NCBI GenBank assembly: GCA_030052745.1
Contig: JANBVO010000011.1
Span: 310,001 to 374,000 of the forward strand
DNA length: 64,000 nucleotides
Origin: Pleurostoma richardsiae
Taxonomy: Eukaryota > Ascomycota > Sordariomycetes > Calosphaeriales > Pleurostomataceae
Direction: 5' to 3'
In this document: positions 54,739 to 64,000 of the stretch, in pieces
How the letters are laid out: each line of letters begins with the position of its first letter
Position numbering within the stretch: the first letter of the stretch is position 1
Notes under the pieces: model-generated
Database searches by the model: none
Told to the model about the DNA's origin: nothing
The model's input: the letters and a program-made list of their open reading frames with translations, nothing else
Made by a program: the position numbers and the translations under genes

Positions 54739-57394
54739 CTCAAGATCCGACCACACCTTTTCCTTTCTCCTGAACTGATGGGGTCACGCAATCATCAGCT
54801 CGTTCGATGATAGCTGAGTCGAGAAGTTGAAGAGCTGGATGAAAGACTTCCTCCACGTTCCCGATGATATGGCGCTGTTGTGTTGTGTCAGGGCAATTTG
54901 ATGCGCATGGGGTCGTACAGATAGAGCCCGGGGTCCGTGAGGTGTCCGTTACAGCCGACGTTCGAAGGATCGCTTTAGAGATGTGGCGAAGGATAGTCCC
55001 GTCCACCGTCGTAGCGCGAGAGCACCTCTCGTTGTCGAGATAATCAAGATAATCCGGCAGGTCGAACCAGAAGGCGGTAATCGCCGGATCGCACCGGTAA
55101 GAAGGGGATGAGGTGGGGTGAGGTATAGATGAGGGGATCGCGCTGACAAAGTAATAGGGTTAGATGCGTATTCGGTGCACGAGCACGCCACAACCACAGT
55201 GTGGTCTCTGTCAGGTGAGACGAAGATCCTGGAGGTAACCTGTCGGTTTGCGATGTACGCGCCGGGTATTATCTTCACCAAGAGCTGCTTGTTCGGGAGA
55301 CGAGCTGAAGAGGAAAGTGCAGAGGTTGATCCAGGATCGTCGGGGTGCACCAGAGGATTACGTGGAGGTCAAGCGACCAGAAATCGCAAGGCAGGCAGTC
55401 AGACCGTGACGCTGGCGAAGAGCGGTGACGACGAACTGTCTGTCGGATGACAGGAGGGGCGGCCCGAGAAAGGAGGGAGCGATGTTCAGTGATGCCTGGT
55501 TGGAGGCGAAGCGGACCGAATCAGATCGATGGATAAGACAACAAATGCTGACAGGGGATGGAGGTGTCTCGTAAATCAGTGCCTAACGGTGCACAAGGTC
55601 GAAGGAGAACCGGCCGGGATGGTGTGAGTGATCGTTCCGAGGCACTGAAGGGCCAGAACAAGGCAGTGGGAGGGGGACTGCTGCGGTACCCGGACCAAGT
55701 ACAGTACCGAGGGGGTGGGAGGCGAGGGGGAAAAGGCCGAATATAATAAGACGAGTCTAGGCGCAGGCAGGGTTGGAAAGAAGGTTTCGCCTCAGGGGGC
55801 CCGAAAAGGGTCGGCGATAGTGGGGGAGCAGACAGGCCACCTTTCACTCCTATTAACCGGAGACGGGCCAGGCGAGAGGGATATAGAGGGAGAAGCCTTG
55901 GAATGGAGATGTTGTGCAGGGTCTGTCTCCCGGAGGTGCTCGTCCCTATTTTTTTGTGCTCGCGCCTGGTGGGTGTTGTGTGCGCCCTGACTATGGTGCG
56001 GTCGGTCTCGTCGTCGTATGGCGAAAGCGGCGGGCTGATGATCTGTCCGGGGGTGCCTCATCAGGGTGGGTAGTGGGTAGTGGTGAGGGCGACTCGGGCC
56101 AATCAGGTGTGAGCTAAAGGTAATCCAAGACGTTCAACTAAGCGTGGCTCGGCCCTGCAGGTGACGAAATAACGGAGTCGTACTCCGTGCTAGCCAGGCC
56201 AGCAGAGTCACTCCAGGTACCGGCGTCCAGCCTGTACACGTAAGAGTAATCCTTCTGATTCCGCCGTCCTTGCTTTCGCTTGGGTGTTGCACTATGTGGA
56301 CTCTATACGCCCGCCCGGTACCTCTTGTCTACTGATTACCCATCTATTCTGTCCTTACCAGATGGACTAGTCAGATGGTGCCTGCTGCCACTGCAAGATT
56401 CCTCGGGTGCTTTGTCTCTCCGCTCCCCCGTTGGCCGCGCGATATTATGCTCGTTCGATGTCCTCACAGATCATGAAAGACATCATCCACTCACATGGCT
56501 TGGCGTAAGATGCTGCCGCGAAACGGATGTACACGTGAATACAGAGCATTCCAGCCGCCCGAGGTACTGTACTTGGCGAAGCGTGCTTCCTCTTTATCCG
56601 GAGATACGTCAGATTGCCTCCTACCTGACAGCCTAGAAAGCTTCAGTATCCGGTCTATCTTGCAGGAATTTTTACTCTGGGGACAAGGTACGATAAAAAT
56701 CATGACATGTCCACCAGGCTTCGGCGCCGACACTGGGTTACCTCCGCCCAAGCCAAGCTTTCTTATCTTTTTCATCTCGTCGCTGATAATCAAGTAATTC
56801 CCGAAATTGCCGCGCCCCAATCTGGGGATCTACGTCCTTAGTTCGGCCCTAACCGCCGAGCTAGACCTGTTTCTTACCTCACGCTGATAACGGGCCTGAC
56901 AGAGGATGTGTGAATAGGAAGGACTCCCAACATATACAATCCACATTGGCTATGATTGTGTTTCTGCCATGCTTTTGAGTTGATTTTTGAGTTGATTCTT
57001 GTTTGCCTGAGACAATGTCATCGCCTGATACTCTACAATAGAAACAACAAACAGGCCGCAGCCAGCCAGAAACCAAGTGTGAGGATGACAGGTTTGTACA
57101 TGTATGTGTGGTCATCTGTGACTGTTCGGCTCTTCCACCATCTGTGACTTAGTGGCCTGAGAACGCAAGCCAAGGGACAATCCCAAATCCGTCTGGCTGC
57201 AAGTGGGTATCTAACGTGAACTCGTGCCGCAAAAACATCATTATCGGGGGCATATTCGTGATTCGAGGCCACACTGTGGCGACATGCAGGAAAACAAGCA
57301 ACCGGGGAACCGACGAGAAGGCAGGCTAGGCACATAAGACCTCCATCACAGCTTGTCCCCATATAGTAGCATCGCCCTTCTGATGGCGGTGGAT
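54739..57394. other. Upstream region of the GATA factor, 2.66 kb
   Basis: No independent gene is recognised. The part next to the GATA-factor ATG contains two sequences that look like 3' splice sites (ending CTCGACTCAG and CCCCATCAG on the minus strand), suggesting a non-annotated 5' exon and a long leader. The rest holds only short frames. Confidence 0.45.
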
Positions 57395-59068
57395 TCAGAG
57401 GTCCGGGTCATCACTCTCTTCAAGCTCCAGCTCGGGAAAGTCGTTGCGATACTTCAAAAGCGCCTCTCTCGCAACAAGGACCGGGATAGCGATACCCAGG
57501 CCTGAATCGAGCCAGCGGTCCCGATGCGACACATTCATCTGGGCAAAGACGAGCGGCTTGGGCTCCCGGTCGGAAACCTTGAGGGTTGCCACCAGCACCA
57601 ACTGCTGGATGATGACGAAACAATACAGCACGCGAGGATACTGTTGTATGCCCTTGGCTCTATACCGGCGACGATATTGTTTCGCCCAGCCGGAAAGACC
57701 ATCTCCCATCATCGTTGCCAGTTCCTGCGGCGACACGTCGACGCGGTCGTACCGCACAGTGATGATGTTGGGCTGGTAGTCGTAGCGCTGCAATCCGGCG
57801 TCTTCCTTGGCCCACTTGATGTAGCGCTCGATCTCCTTCTTGATCGTAATAGAGATCTTCTGTCTTTTGCCGGCCTGCCGGAGTGCGTTTATGCGCCCCT
57901 GCAACTCAAAAAGGGTTCTCAATGCCTTACTTGCTAGTCAAAGGTTAGATTCACTAAGACTGTCCAGCTGCGACTTGCTCCACTCACCTCGAAATTGGCT
58001 CGACATTGCATGGATCAAAACCGGCTTCTCGCTTGTCGGCGGTGCGAATAGCTCTGGCAACATCGGAAGGTCGAGCAGGTCCCAAGCCCAGGTGCCAGGC
58101 ATCAAAGGGTGACGCCCTCGGAGGGACAAGAGCCTGTGCAGCCTGTCGAGGTCGGTGCCCCAGCTCTCCTGGCCCGGGATCGCATCTTTGGCGTCTTGAT
58201 AGTTGCGCTGAATCTCATCGTCTACCGGCCAGTCCATCTCTGGGACTTCCCCATCTGGCGGCGGGGGCTCGTCAGAGAGCTCGGCCTCTTCATCCTCGTT
58301 GCCCCGATCATCACGGCTATACTTGCTGAACGGGTTGTACTGACTGCGCTGGCTCAGGACAGTGGTGTCTCCTTCCACGTCAGCTTCATAACTCACTCCC
58401 TCTGAATGATCCGGCTGCCTCGATGTCTTGGAGATGTTCTTGCGGCATCCACTACCAACTTTATTACCCTGACGATAGCGCATTACACCTTCATCGGCAT
58501 TATCGTTGTCGCCCATTGTCTCGTCCGCCATAGCCTCGTCGTCCGCATCGTGATCTTCCGTATTCTCGCCCTCCGGGTCCTCCGCAGCCGCGTACTTGTC
58601 TTGACGATACCGGGCTGCAGAGTCCTCGCCGTCAGAGTCATCGACAGCACGATCATATTCCTCCAAAGCCGGGTCGTAGTCCTCTGGTTCCTCGTCGTAC
58701 TCATATTCTTCGTAGACCTCTTCTTTTATCTCCACTTCGGTCTCCACAGTTTCGAGAATGATGTCTTCGGCCGAGGCACCTCCCACCTGAGGTGAATATT
58801 CCATCGAGCTGTCTTCGTAGACAGAAGCGTCAACATTGCTTTGTGCTGATGGCGACGGAAGATCGGCTGACGGGGAGCCTTTCGGTGTGACATCCGCGAG
58901 AGTGGCCCGCGCGAGCGCGGCCTCGAGGCCGGGTGTCCTTCGGCGGTTCTGAGTGGGCGACGGCTGTGATTTAGAGACACGGCTTCGAAAGACCCTGTCG
59001 AGTCCCGTCGCTTTCACGAAATCGAGGCCGAGCTTATAGGGCGAGATTGAGAACCGGCTGGGCGCCAT
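57395..59068 (-). CDS. Uncharacterised acidic protein
   Basis: Two exons, 59068-57988 and 57933-57395, giving 539 aa. The intron is textbook: GTGAGT donor, CTAAC branch motif, CTAG acceptor. I do not recognise the family. The N-terminus is basic (PSRFSISPYKLGLDF, RVFRSRVSKSQP). The middle (about 80-260) is very acidic and Tyr/Asp/Glu-rich (EEVYEEYEYDEEPEDYD) and probably disordered. The last 250 residues look folded: DLDRLHRLLSLRGRHPLMPG, AWDLLDLPMLPELFAPP, KALRTLFELQGRINALRQ and YDYQPNIITVRYDRVDVSP. An acidic tail (LELEESDDPDL) ends the protein. A nuclear or chromatin role is possible but not shown; no catalytic or membrane motif is visible. Confidence 0.78.
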
Positions 59069-60430
59069 GGTTGCCGATTGCTGGGTTGATGGGTGATGTC
59101 ACAGAAGAGAGAAAAAATTGATACGATTTTTCTGGAGGTCACGACCTAGGTAGGCGAGAAGAGAGTGCAGACAGGATGCTCGAAGGCGGGCAGGAGGATA
59201 GAAAATTATACAGCCTCCTGGACTAGTTAGACACCGGCATTGTGCTGCGTCCAGCTGGCTGTATGGCTGGCCTTTGGCAGGGATTTCCGCTCTCCTTCGT
59301 CTGGGGGGGTTGATTGATGGAGGAGCCTTTGTGGTGGATTGTTCCTCGAAGAAAACGACTGGTTGTCGACTCTCGAGATCGATGCTGCGTTGTACTTGTA
59401 TTTACGTACCTTCTGCCCGTTGAGCTCGAAGAAACGCGGGGGTTGCTTATTGGCTGCTTTCGGCCTCTGCAGGGGACCAAGCTAACCAGCAAAGGCTAGT
59501 AGCACCGCACCAACAAAGGCGGCGGCTTGTTTCACGTTTCTTTCTTACTTCTCCGCCGTCTTTGTTGATCTAAGGCCCTTCACGAGTGTCCGAGTGTTCA
59601 GCACATATGAGCAGCAGACTCGGCATGTTATTATTGCAGTTCTGGAATGCCTAGAAGCCGGCTCAATATAGCAGTGGAGTCACGTCTTCCTTCAACCAAG
59701 CAGGTGGACTAGGTGTGTCCTAGGTAACTACGTATTCGGGACTGTAGGATTCTTTCACACCTTGCTGCTTTCGACGACCATCTAACGTTGGGGCAATGCT
59801 CACATGCCTACTAAAGAAATATGGCATCTTAGTGTTAATTCAAGCCACTGGAAGACTATAGCTTTAATATCTCTCCCTTGCAATCCGTAAGATTAAGGGC
59901 CCTTCCGTTAGAAAGTCTAGGTGGTAATCAGGGACCTACCGACCTTGGATCAGGACGGCACTGCAGGTGCCTTGCATTTGGTGGGCCCTGTCACTTCTTG
60001 ACGTCACCTGCGCTAACGTTAGGTACCTAGGTGGGGAGAGAAAGTGGCCGACGCCTCGTGTGGCTCGTGCGTGGTGGCTAAGGCCGGGCAGAAATTTGGG
60101 TTTCCTACGGTCCAAAGTCGCGACGCGCCTTGCGCTTCTCTACCTCCTTCACACCTCGGAGACTTGCGAGCCCCGCCCGGATTCGACTGAGAGCTGGATA
60201 TCGACACTTCTACTCACTCCTCTACACTCCGCGATCACGTTCTCCTATCTCTTATTTGTGATCCTCGAGGAAGCGAGCAGATACCCGAGCTGAATCACCC
60301 TGCCTTCGCTTGACGTTCCGACTCTCTACCGACCGACCCTTGAACTACTCGTCGCACGTTGCGCATATATCAAGCTGCTATGCAGCATCGGATATTATTT
60401 CACTGATCAATCACTCACCAACCTTTAAAA
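59069..60430. other. Divergent promoter region, 1.36 kb
   Basis: This lies between the starts of the acidic-protein gene and the Acinus-like gene. The plus-strand leader before 60431 is CT-rich. No gene is recognised. Confidence 0.45.
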
Positions 60431-62290
60431 ATGGTCAAAGACTGGAGCAAGTTAAAGGTTGTGGACCTGCGGAACGAGCTCAAGCGGCGCGGCCTTCCGC
60501 AGAATGGCCTCAAGCAAGACCTCGTTGATCGCATTATTGCTGCCGATTCTGAGGATGTCACATCTGGTAACCCCGTAGAGGAGGAGGTTGCGACCGCGAC
60601 TGAGAAGGGAGAGCAAGCTGAGGCTAATCCTACAGTGGAGGAGGAGGCTTCCAAGGAAGTGGAGAATACGAAGGAAGAAGGATCGCTTGCTCCGGTAGAG
60701 GAAGCTGAACCGACCGCGGCGGAGGCAGAAGATACTCAGGGTTCGATCGGCGATGCGCCAGCGCCTGCTGACAGCGACAAGATGGACACAGCCGATGCGG
60801 CCGAAGAAGCGCATTCTACCTCTCCCGATGTGGACCAAGATGCTCAGAAGCGGAAGCGCAGGTCTTCAACACCAGCTCCGTCCGCAAAACGAGTGAGGCA
60901 AGCCGAGCAGCCAGAGGATATTGTCGACTATGAGACTTCGGATATCATCGGTAACGGTCACGAAAACGGCAATCAGGACATTGAGAGACCGAAGGATGAT
61001 GCTCACAACGCAGGTAGCGTTGAGCCTCCGGCAGAGCAGAAGCTTGATGAGCAACCGCTCGAGCGAGAGGAGACGAAGGGAGAGAAACGTACGACAGACA
61101 ATGGCGAGCCGATTCCAGTAGAGTCGTCAAAGATGGAGATTGAGCGCCCGTCGGAACCCTATCCACCATCCCCAACCCGTGAGCCAGCGAGCGAGCGAGC
61201 TACAGACTACCCTGATGATGATAGAGTCGTTGAGGCCTCTATCCACCCGGCCACTTCGGCGCTATATATCAAGAACTTCATGCGTCCCTTGCGCGCTGTC
61301 GAGGTTCAGGATTACATCATCACACTAGCGACGCCTCCCGGAAGTTCTCGCGATTCCGACATCATCGAAGACTTCTTTCTCGACCAGATCAGGACCCATG
61401 CTTTTGTCTCGCTCCGATCCGTTGCAGCAGCCTCCCGGGTGCGTACGGGGCTGCACGGCCGCGTCTGGCCGGATGAGCGCAATAGGAAGGCACTCATGGT
61501 GGACTTCATCCCTCCGGAGAAGGTTCGAGAGTGGGCCGACAAAGAGCTCGCTGCCGGACGAGGTGCGAGCAGGTGGGAAGTCGTCTACGACGAGAATGAA
61601 GATGGTGTTACTGCCAGGCTCACCGAGGCAGACTTTGACACGAGACCCCCAAGGATTCCAACAGGTCCGGCTCCGAAGGGTCCGGCCGTGAGTGGCCCGA
61701 ATCGCATGTATCCCGGTATCGAGGCCGCACCCTCAGGCCCTCGTGCTTCTCGAGGTAATTTCGGAAACAACACGCCAGGGACAAGCGTCCCGGCTCAGTT
61801 TACGAAGGCCAGCCCTTCCATCCGCTTCGTGCCCGTCGATGAAGAATTGGCTAGGCGGCGCATAGACAATATCCACTCCTACGTCTCCAAGGATCGGAAT
61901 CGCGATCTTGGAGCCGCCGGCGACATCAACAGGTACACCTTCGAGGACAAGGACTCCTTTGTCGATCGAGGCCGGGAGGTCTTCATCGGCATTCGACCGC
62001 CTCATCGGGAACGAGAGAAGCGGGAGCGGGAACGCCAGGGGCGAGGCCCCGGCGGTTTCACACCTGCCAGCGGGGGCCGCTACGACGGTGACCGGAATTG
62101 GCGGCGGGATGACTATGCGCGGCCTCCCCCGCGGCCTGCCATGACTGATGAGGACAGGTATCCTCGGTACGACGGCGACCGTCGTTCATTTAAGCCCAGT
62201 GGCGATGACCGCCGGCCTCGCTACAATGACTACAGATCCGACTGGCCTCGCGACCGGTACGGAGACTCTTATCGAAGTGGCAGGTATTGA
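60431..62290 (+). CDS. SAP-domain protein, Acinus-like (ASAP complex)
   Basis: Single-exon gene, 619 aa. Acinus works with RNPS1 and SAP18 in the ASAP/exon-junction machinery that tunes splicing; this role is inferred. The N-terminus is a SAP DNA-binding domain (WSKLKVVDLRNELKRRGL, NGLKQDLVDRI; about residues 5-40). A long Glu/Ala-rich linker with a basic motif (QKRKRRSSTP) follows. An RRM-like segment lies at about 272-360 (SALYIKNFMRPLRAVEVQDY, RTHAFVSLRSVAAASRV). At about 460-520 sits RRRIDNIHSYVSKDRNRDLG and DRGREVFIGIRPPH, in the position of the RNPS1-SAP18 binding region. The C-terminus is rich in RD, RY and RG repeats. The ATG follows an A-rich context (AAAAATGG). Budding yeast has no clear orthologue. 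Confidence 0.82.
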   Translation: MVKDWSKLKVVDLRNELKRRGLPQNGLKQDLVDRIIAADSEDVTSGNPVEEEVATATEKGEQAEANPTVEEEASKEVENTKEEGSLAPVEEAEPTAAEAEDTQGSIGDAPAPADSDKMDTADAAEEAHSTSPDVDQDAQKRKRRSSTPAPSAKRVRQAEQPEDIVDYETSDIIGNGHENGNQDIERPKDDAHNAGSVEPPAEQKLDEQPLEREETKGEKRTTDNGEPIPVESSKMEIERPSEPYPPSPTREPASERATDYPDDDRVVEASIHPATSALYIKNFMRPLRAVEVQDYIITLATPPGSSRDSDIIEDFFLDQIRTHAFVSLRSVAAASRVRTGLHGRVWPDERNRKALMVDFIPPEKVREWADKELAAGRGASRWEVVYDENEDGVTARLTEADFDTRPPRIPTGPAPKGPAVSGPNRMYPGIEAAPSGPRASRGNFGNNTPGTSVPAQFTKASPSIRFVPVDEELARRRIDNIHSYVSKDRNRDLGAAGDINRYTFEDKDSFVDRGREVFIGIRPPHREREKRERERQGRGPGGFTPASGGRYDGDRNWRRDDYARPPPRPAMTDEDRYPRYDGDRRSFKPSGDDRRPRYNDYRSDWPRDRYGDSYRSGRY

Positions 62291-63381
62291 AGCTAGCCCA
62301 ATACGGCAAGAGGAAAGAAAATTATCTCGTTGGCTTCTCCTGCGTTTATCGCTGATGTTGCTCGAGCTATTGGCAACCCAAGAGAAGCTGTCGCCTGGCT
62401 TGTCCAGTCGATATCTGGGAGATGTCAAACCCCTGGATCGGACCTGACAGCAGAAGTGCGTGTCCCGGGATGGGTGGGACGTATGAGGAATAAGGGGAGT
62501 CGTGGGAACGAAGTGCTGGAACTTCCCCCCCATTGTTACGATGGTTTTGTCTCGGGTAAAGAAAATCCACAGACATGGTCGACGGGGCGTTATGGCACTA
62601 CGGGAACATCGATGGAAGAGGCGTTTCGCCGGTGGCCATGTCGGCTGATGCAGATGGCGGCTCACACCTTCCACGGGACTGCTTGGGCTTCCCGACTTCG
62701 ATCGAAGTTTCATAGTTCCCGAGATGGAAGTTCTCACGCGCTGATGCCAGGCAGTCAAGAGGAATAGAAGAACGATGCGTCATGATATCCTCCACGTAGA
62801 ACAGTGCAATCTGGAGCGCCCAACATGTCATGCCTTTCGTGAAAGACGTCCTCGAGTGCGCCAAAACCAGGATGACGGCTAGGCAAGCCAGGCGCCGCGC
62901 CCACCCATCGAGCACCCATCCACAGTCACGTAGGTACCCCCGGTTGCTCAAGGGGCTCCGGCTCTGCCACCAATAAGTCGACTGCGGACATGACCTTGCC
63001 ATTCATATCGCCCTTCCGTCACACCCGGCATGGACGTCAATGGCCACATCTTGGCAGTCCTCCTTCGTCTATGATGTTGAGGATAGGACGGTCCGCTAGT
63101 CAGGCAGAAAAGTCACACCGGAGAGCACAATATCAAGCATTCACTTGGGCTAAAAGTAGAGGCAAAGAAGTAATCACTTATATGAAAGAGTAAAACATTC
63201 CTGTTTCTCCTTCTGTGTGTCCTCGTATCCGTCTCTTCATCACAGGCAAATTGTGTAGATTCCCGACAAGTCGTCAAACCATCAGGCAGCAAACTAAATC
63301 AGCGCACTTTTGAAACTACCAGACAATGCTTCCCACACCAGAACACCGAAGAATTAGACCGTAACGACGCAGGCTGAACGC
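62291..63381. other. Convergent 3' region, 1.09 kb
   Basis: This lies between the Acinus-like stop and the carbamoyl-phosphate synthase stop. Only chance frames are present. Confidence 0.45.
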
Positions 63382-64000
63382 TTAAGCAGCGCTAGCCAGA
63401 GGCTCGGGCTCGACGCCAACCCGCTCCTTGCTCAGGATGTCGAGCATCAGCTGAGAGGGCCGGTTGTCCTTGTAGAAGGACTGGTTCTCCTTGAAGCGCT
63501 TCACGTTCTCAAGGTACTTGTCGAATAGGAAGGCACTGTCCATGGGGCCGCCCTTAGCCTCCGGGTGGAACTGGGTCGAGAAGATGGGACGAGTCTTGTG
63601 CATCATTCCTATAGCAGGCAAAGTTAGTATCTTCTCATCTGTCTTCCAGTGGATCCAAACACATACCTTCGTTGCTACCATCGTTCAGGTTGACAAAGTA
63701 CTCCTTAAAGTCGCTGGGGAGGGTGCTGGCATCAACAGCATAACCATGGTTCTGGCTGGTAATGTGGCATTGGCCAGTCGTGAGGTCCAAGGCCGGGATG
63801 TTGTGGGCACGGTTGCCGTACTTCATCTTGATGGTGCGAGCCCCAAGGGCCAAGGCCAGAAGCTGATGCCCAAGGCAAATTCCCATGATCGGGACGGACG
63901 AACTCTCCATCAGCCGGGCGAGGGAGAAGACAGTCTCCTGGCAATGGGTCGGGTCGCCAGGGCCGTTGGAGATGAAGACACCATCGAACTCTCCGGCAAC
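63382..64000 (-). CDS. CPA1: Carbamoyl-phosphate synthase, arginine-specific small chain (3' part)
   Basis: Glutamine amidotransferase subunit that supplies ammonia for carbamoyl phosphate in arginine synthesis; mitochondrial in moulds (Neurospora arg-2). The window holds the last two exons, 64000-63667 (open at the edge) and 63608-63382, about 186 residues. The first in-window residues are [20 protein letters not shown]. The catalytic Cys is in [16 protein letters not shown], followed by [14 protein letters not shown] and [12 protein letters not shown]. The second exon carries the catalytic His/Glu in [13 protein letters not shown] and the end EPEPLASAA. The intron (GTATGT donor, CTATAG acceptor) restores [11 protein letters not shown]. 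The pyrimidine-specific enzyme is a large fusion and is excluded by the stop. The translational control leader peptide expected for this gene would lie outside the window. Confidence 0.95.

Overview
This 64 kb window is nuclear DNA of a filamentous ascomycete (Pezizomycotina). Sordariomycetes is my best guess, but the sequence alone does not settle it. The evidence is dense genes on both strands with short spliceosomal introns (mostly 50-300 bp, GT-AG), third codon positions rich in G and C, and marker genes of moulds: a fused ergothioneine synthase EGT1, a two-finger siderophore GATA repressor with its Cys-rich linker, a fused gephyrin-type molybdenum cofactor protein, a NorB-like aldo/keto reductase, and an Acinus-like SAP protein that budding yeast lacks. 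I see no transposon, CRISPR array, prophage, rRNA, or AT-rich decayed repeat. Exon structures were built by hand from splice signals, reading-frame phase and protein-family knowledge.

Layout. 1-9.4 kb: start of a minus-strand gene running off the left edge, a 2.8 kb divergent region with GATA motifs, a C2H2 zinc-finger protein, ribokinase, and a tandem GFA-domain protein. 9.4-13.3 kb: a gene-poor stretch. 13.3-21.9 kb: EGT1 (13 exons), eIF2B alpha, NECAP, and a coiled-coil protein of unknown function. 22.4-29.1 kb: a PflX-like radical SAM protein with an apparent mitochondrial leader, a TMEM42-like EamA membrane protein, TFIIA small subunit, V-ATPase c'' and an unrecognised four-exon gene. 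29.5-37.2 kb: molybdenum cofactor synthase, tRNA-Ser(AGA), POP5, GPN2, BUB3 and a disordered nuclear-looking protein. 38.3-47.1 kb: aldo/keto reductase, MDV1, chorismate mutase, BCP1 and a 2-oxoglutarate dioxygenase. 48.1-54.7 kb: an NCS1 permease divergent from the dioxygenase, a TVP15-like COPI-associated protein, and the SRE/SreA-type GATA factor. 57.4-64 kb: an acidic protein of unknown function, the Acinus-like protein, and the 3' part of the arginine-specific carbamoyl-phosphate synthase small subunit.

How the genes work together. Most are unlinked housekeeping genes. The one pair that looks functionally linked is the 2-oxoglutarate dioxygenase and the NCS1 permease: they share a 971 bp promoter carrying six HGATAA-type GATA-factor sites, which suggests co-regulation as a nitrogen-source uptake and catabolism pair. 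I found no clearly new multi-gene system. The best leads are that pair, the mitochondrial-looking PflX-like radical SAM protein, the unrecognised gene at 28.2-29.1 kb, and two GC-AG introns (in EGT1 and the GATA repressor).
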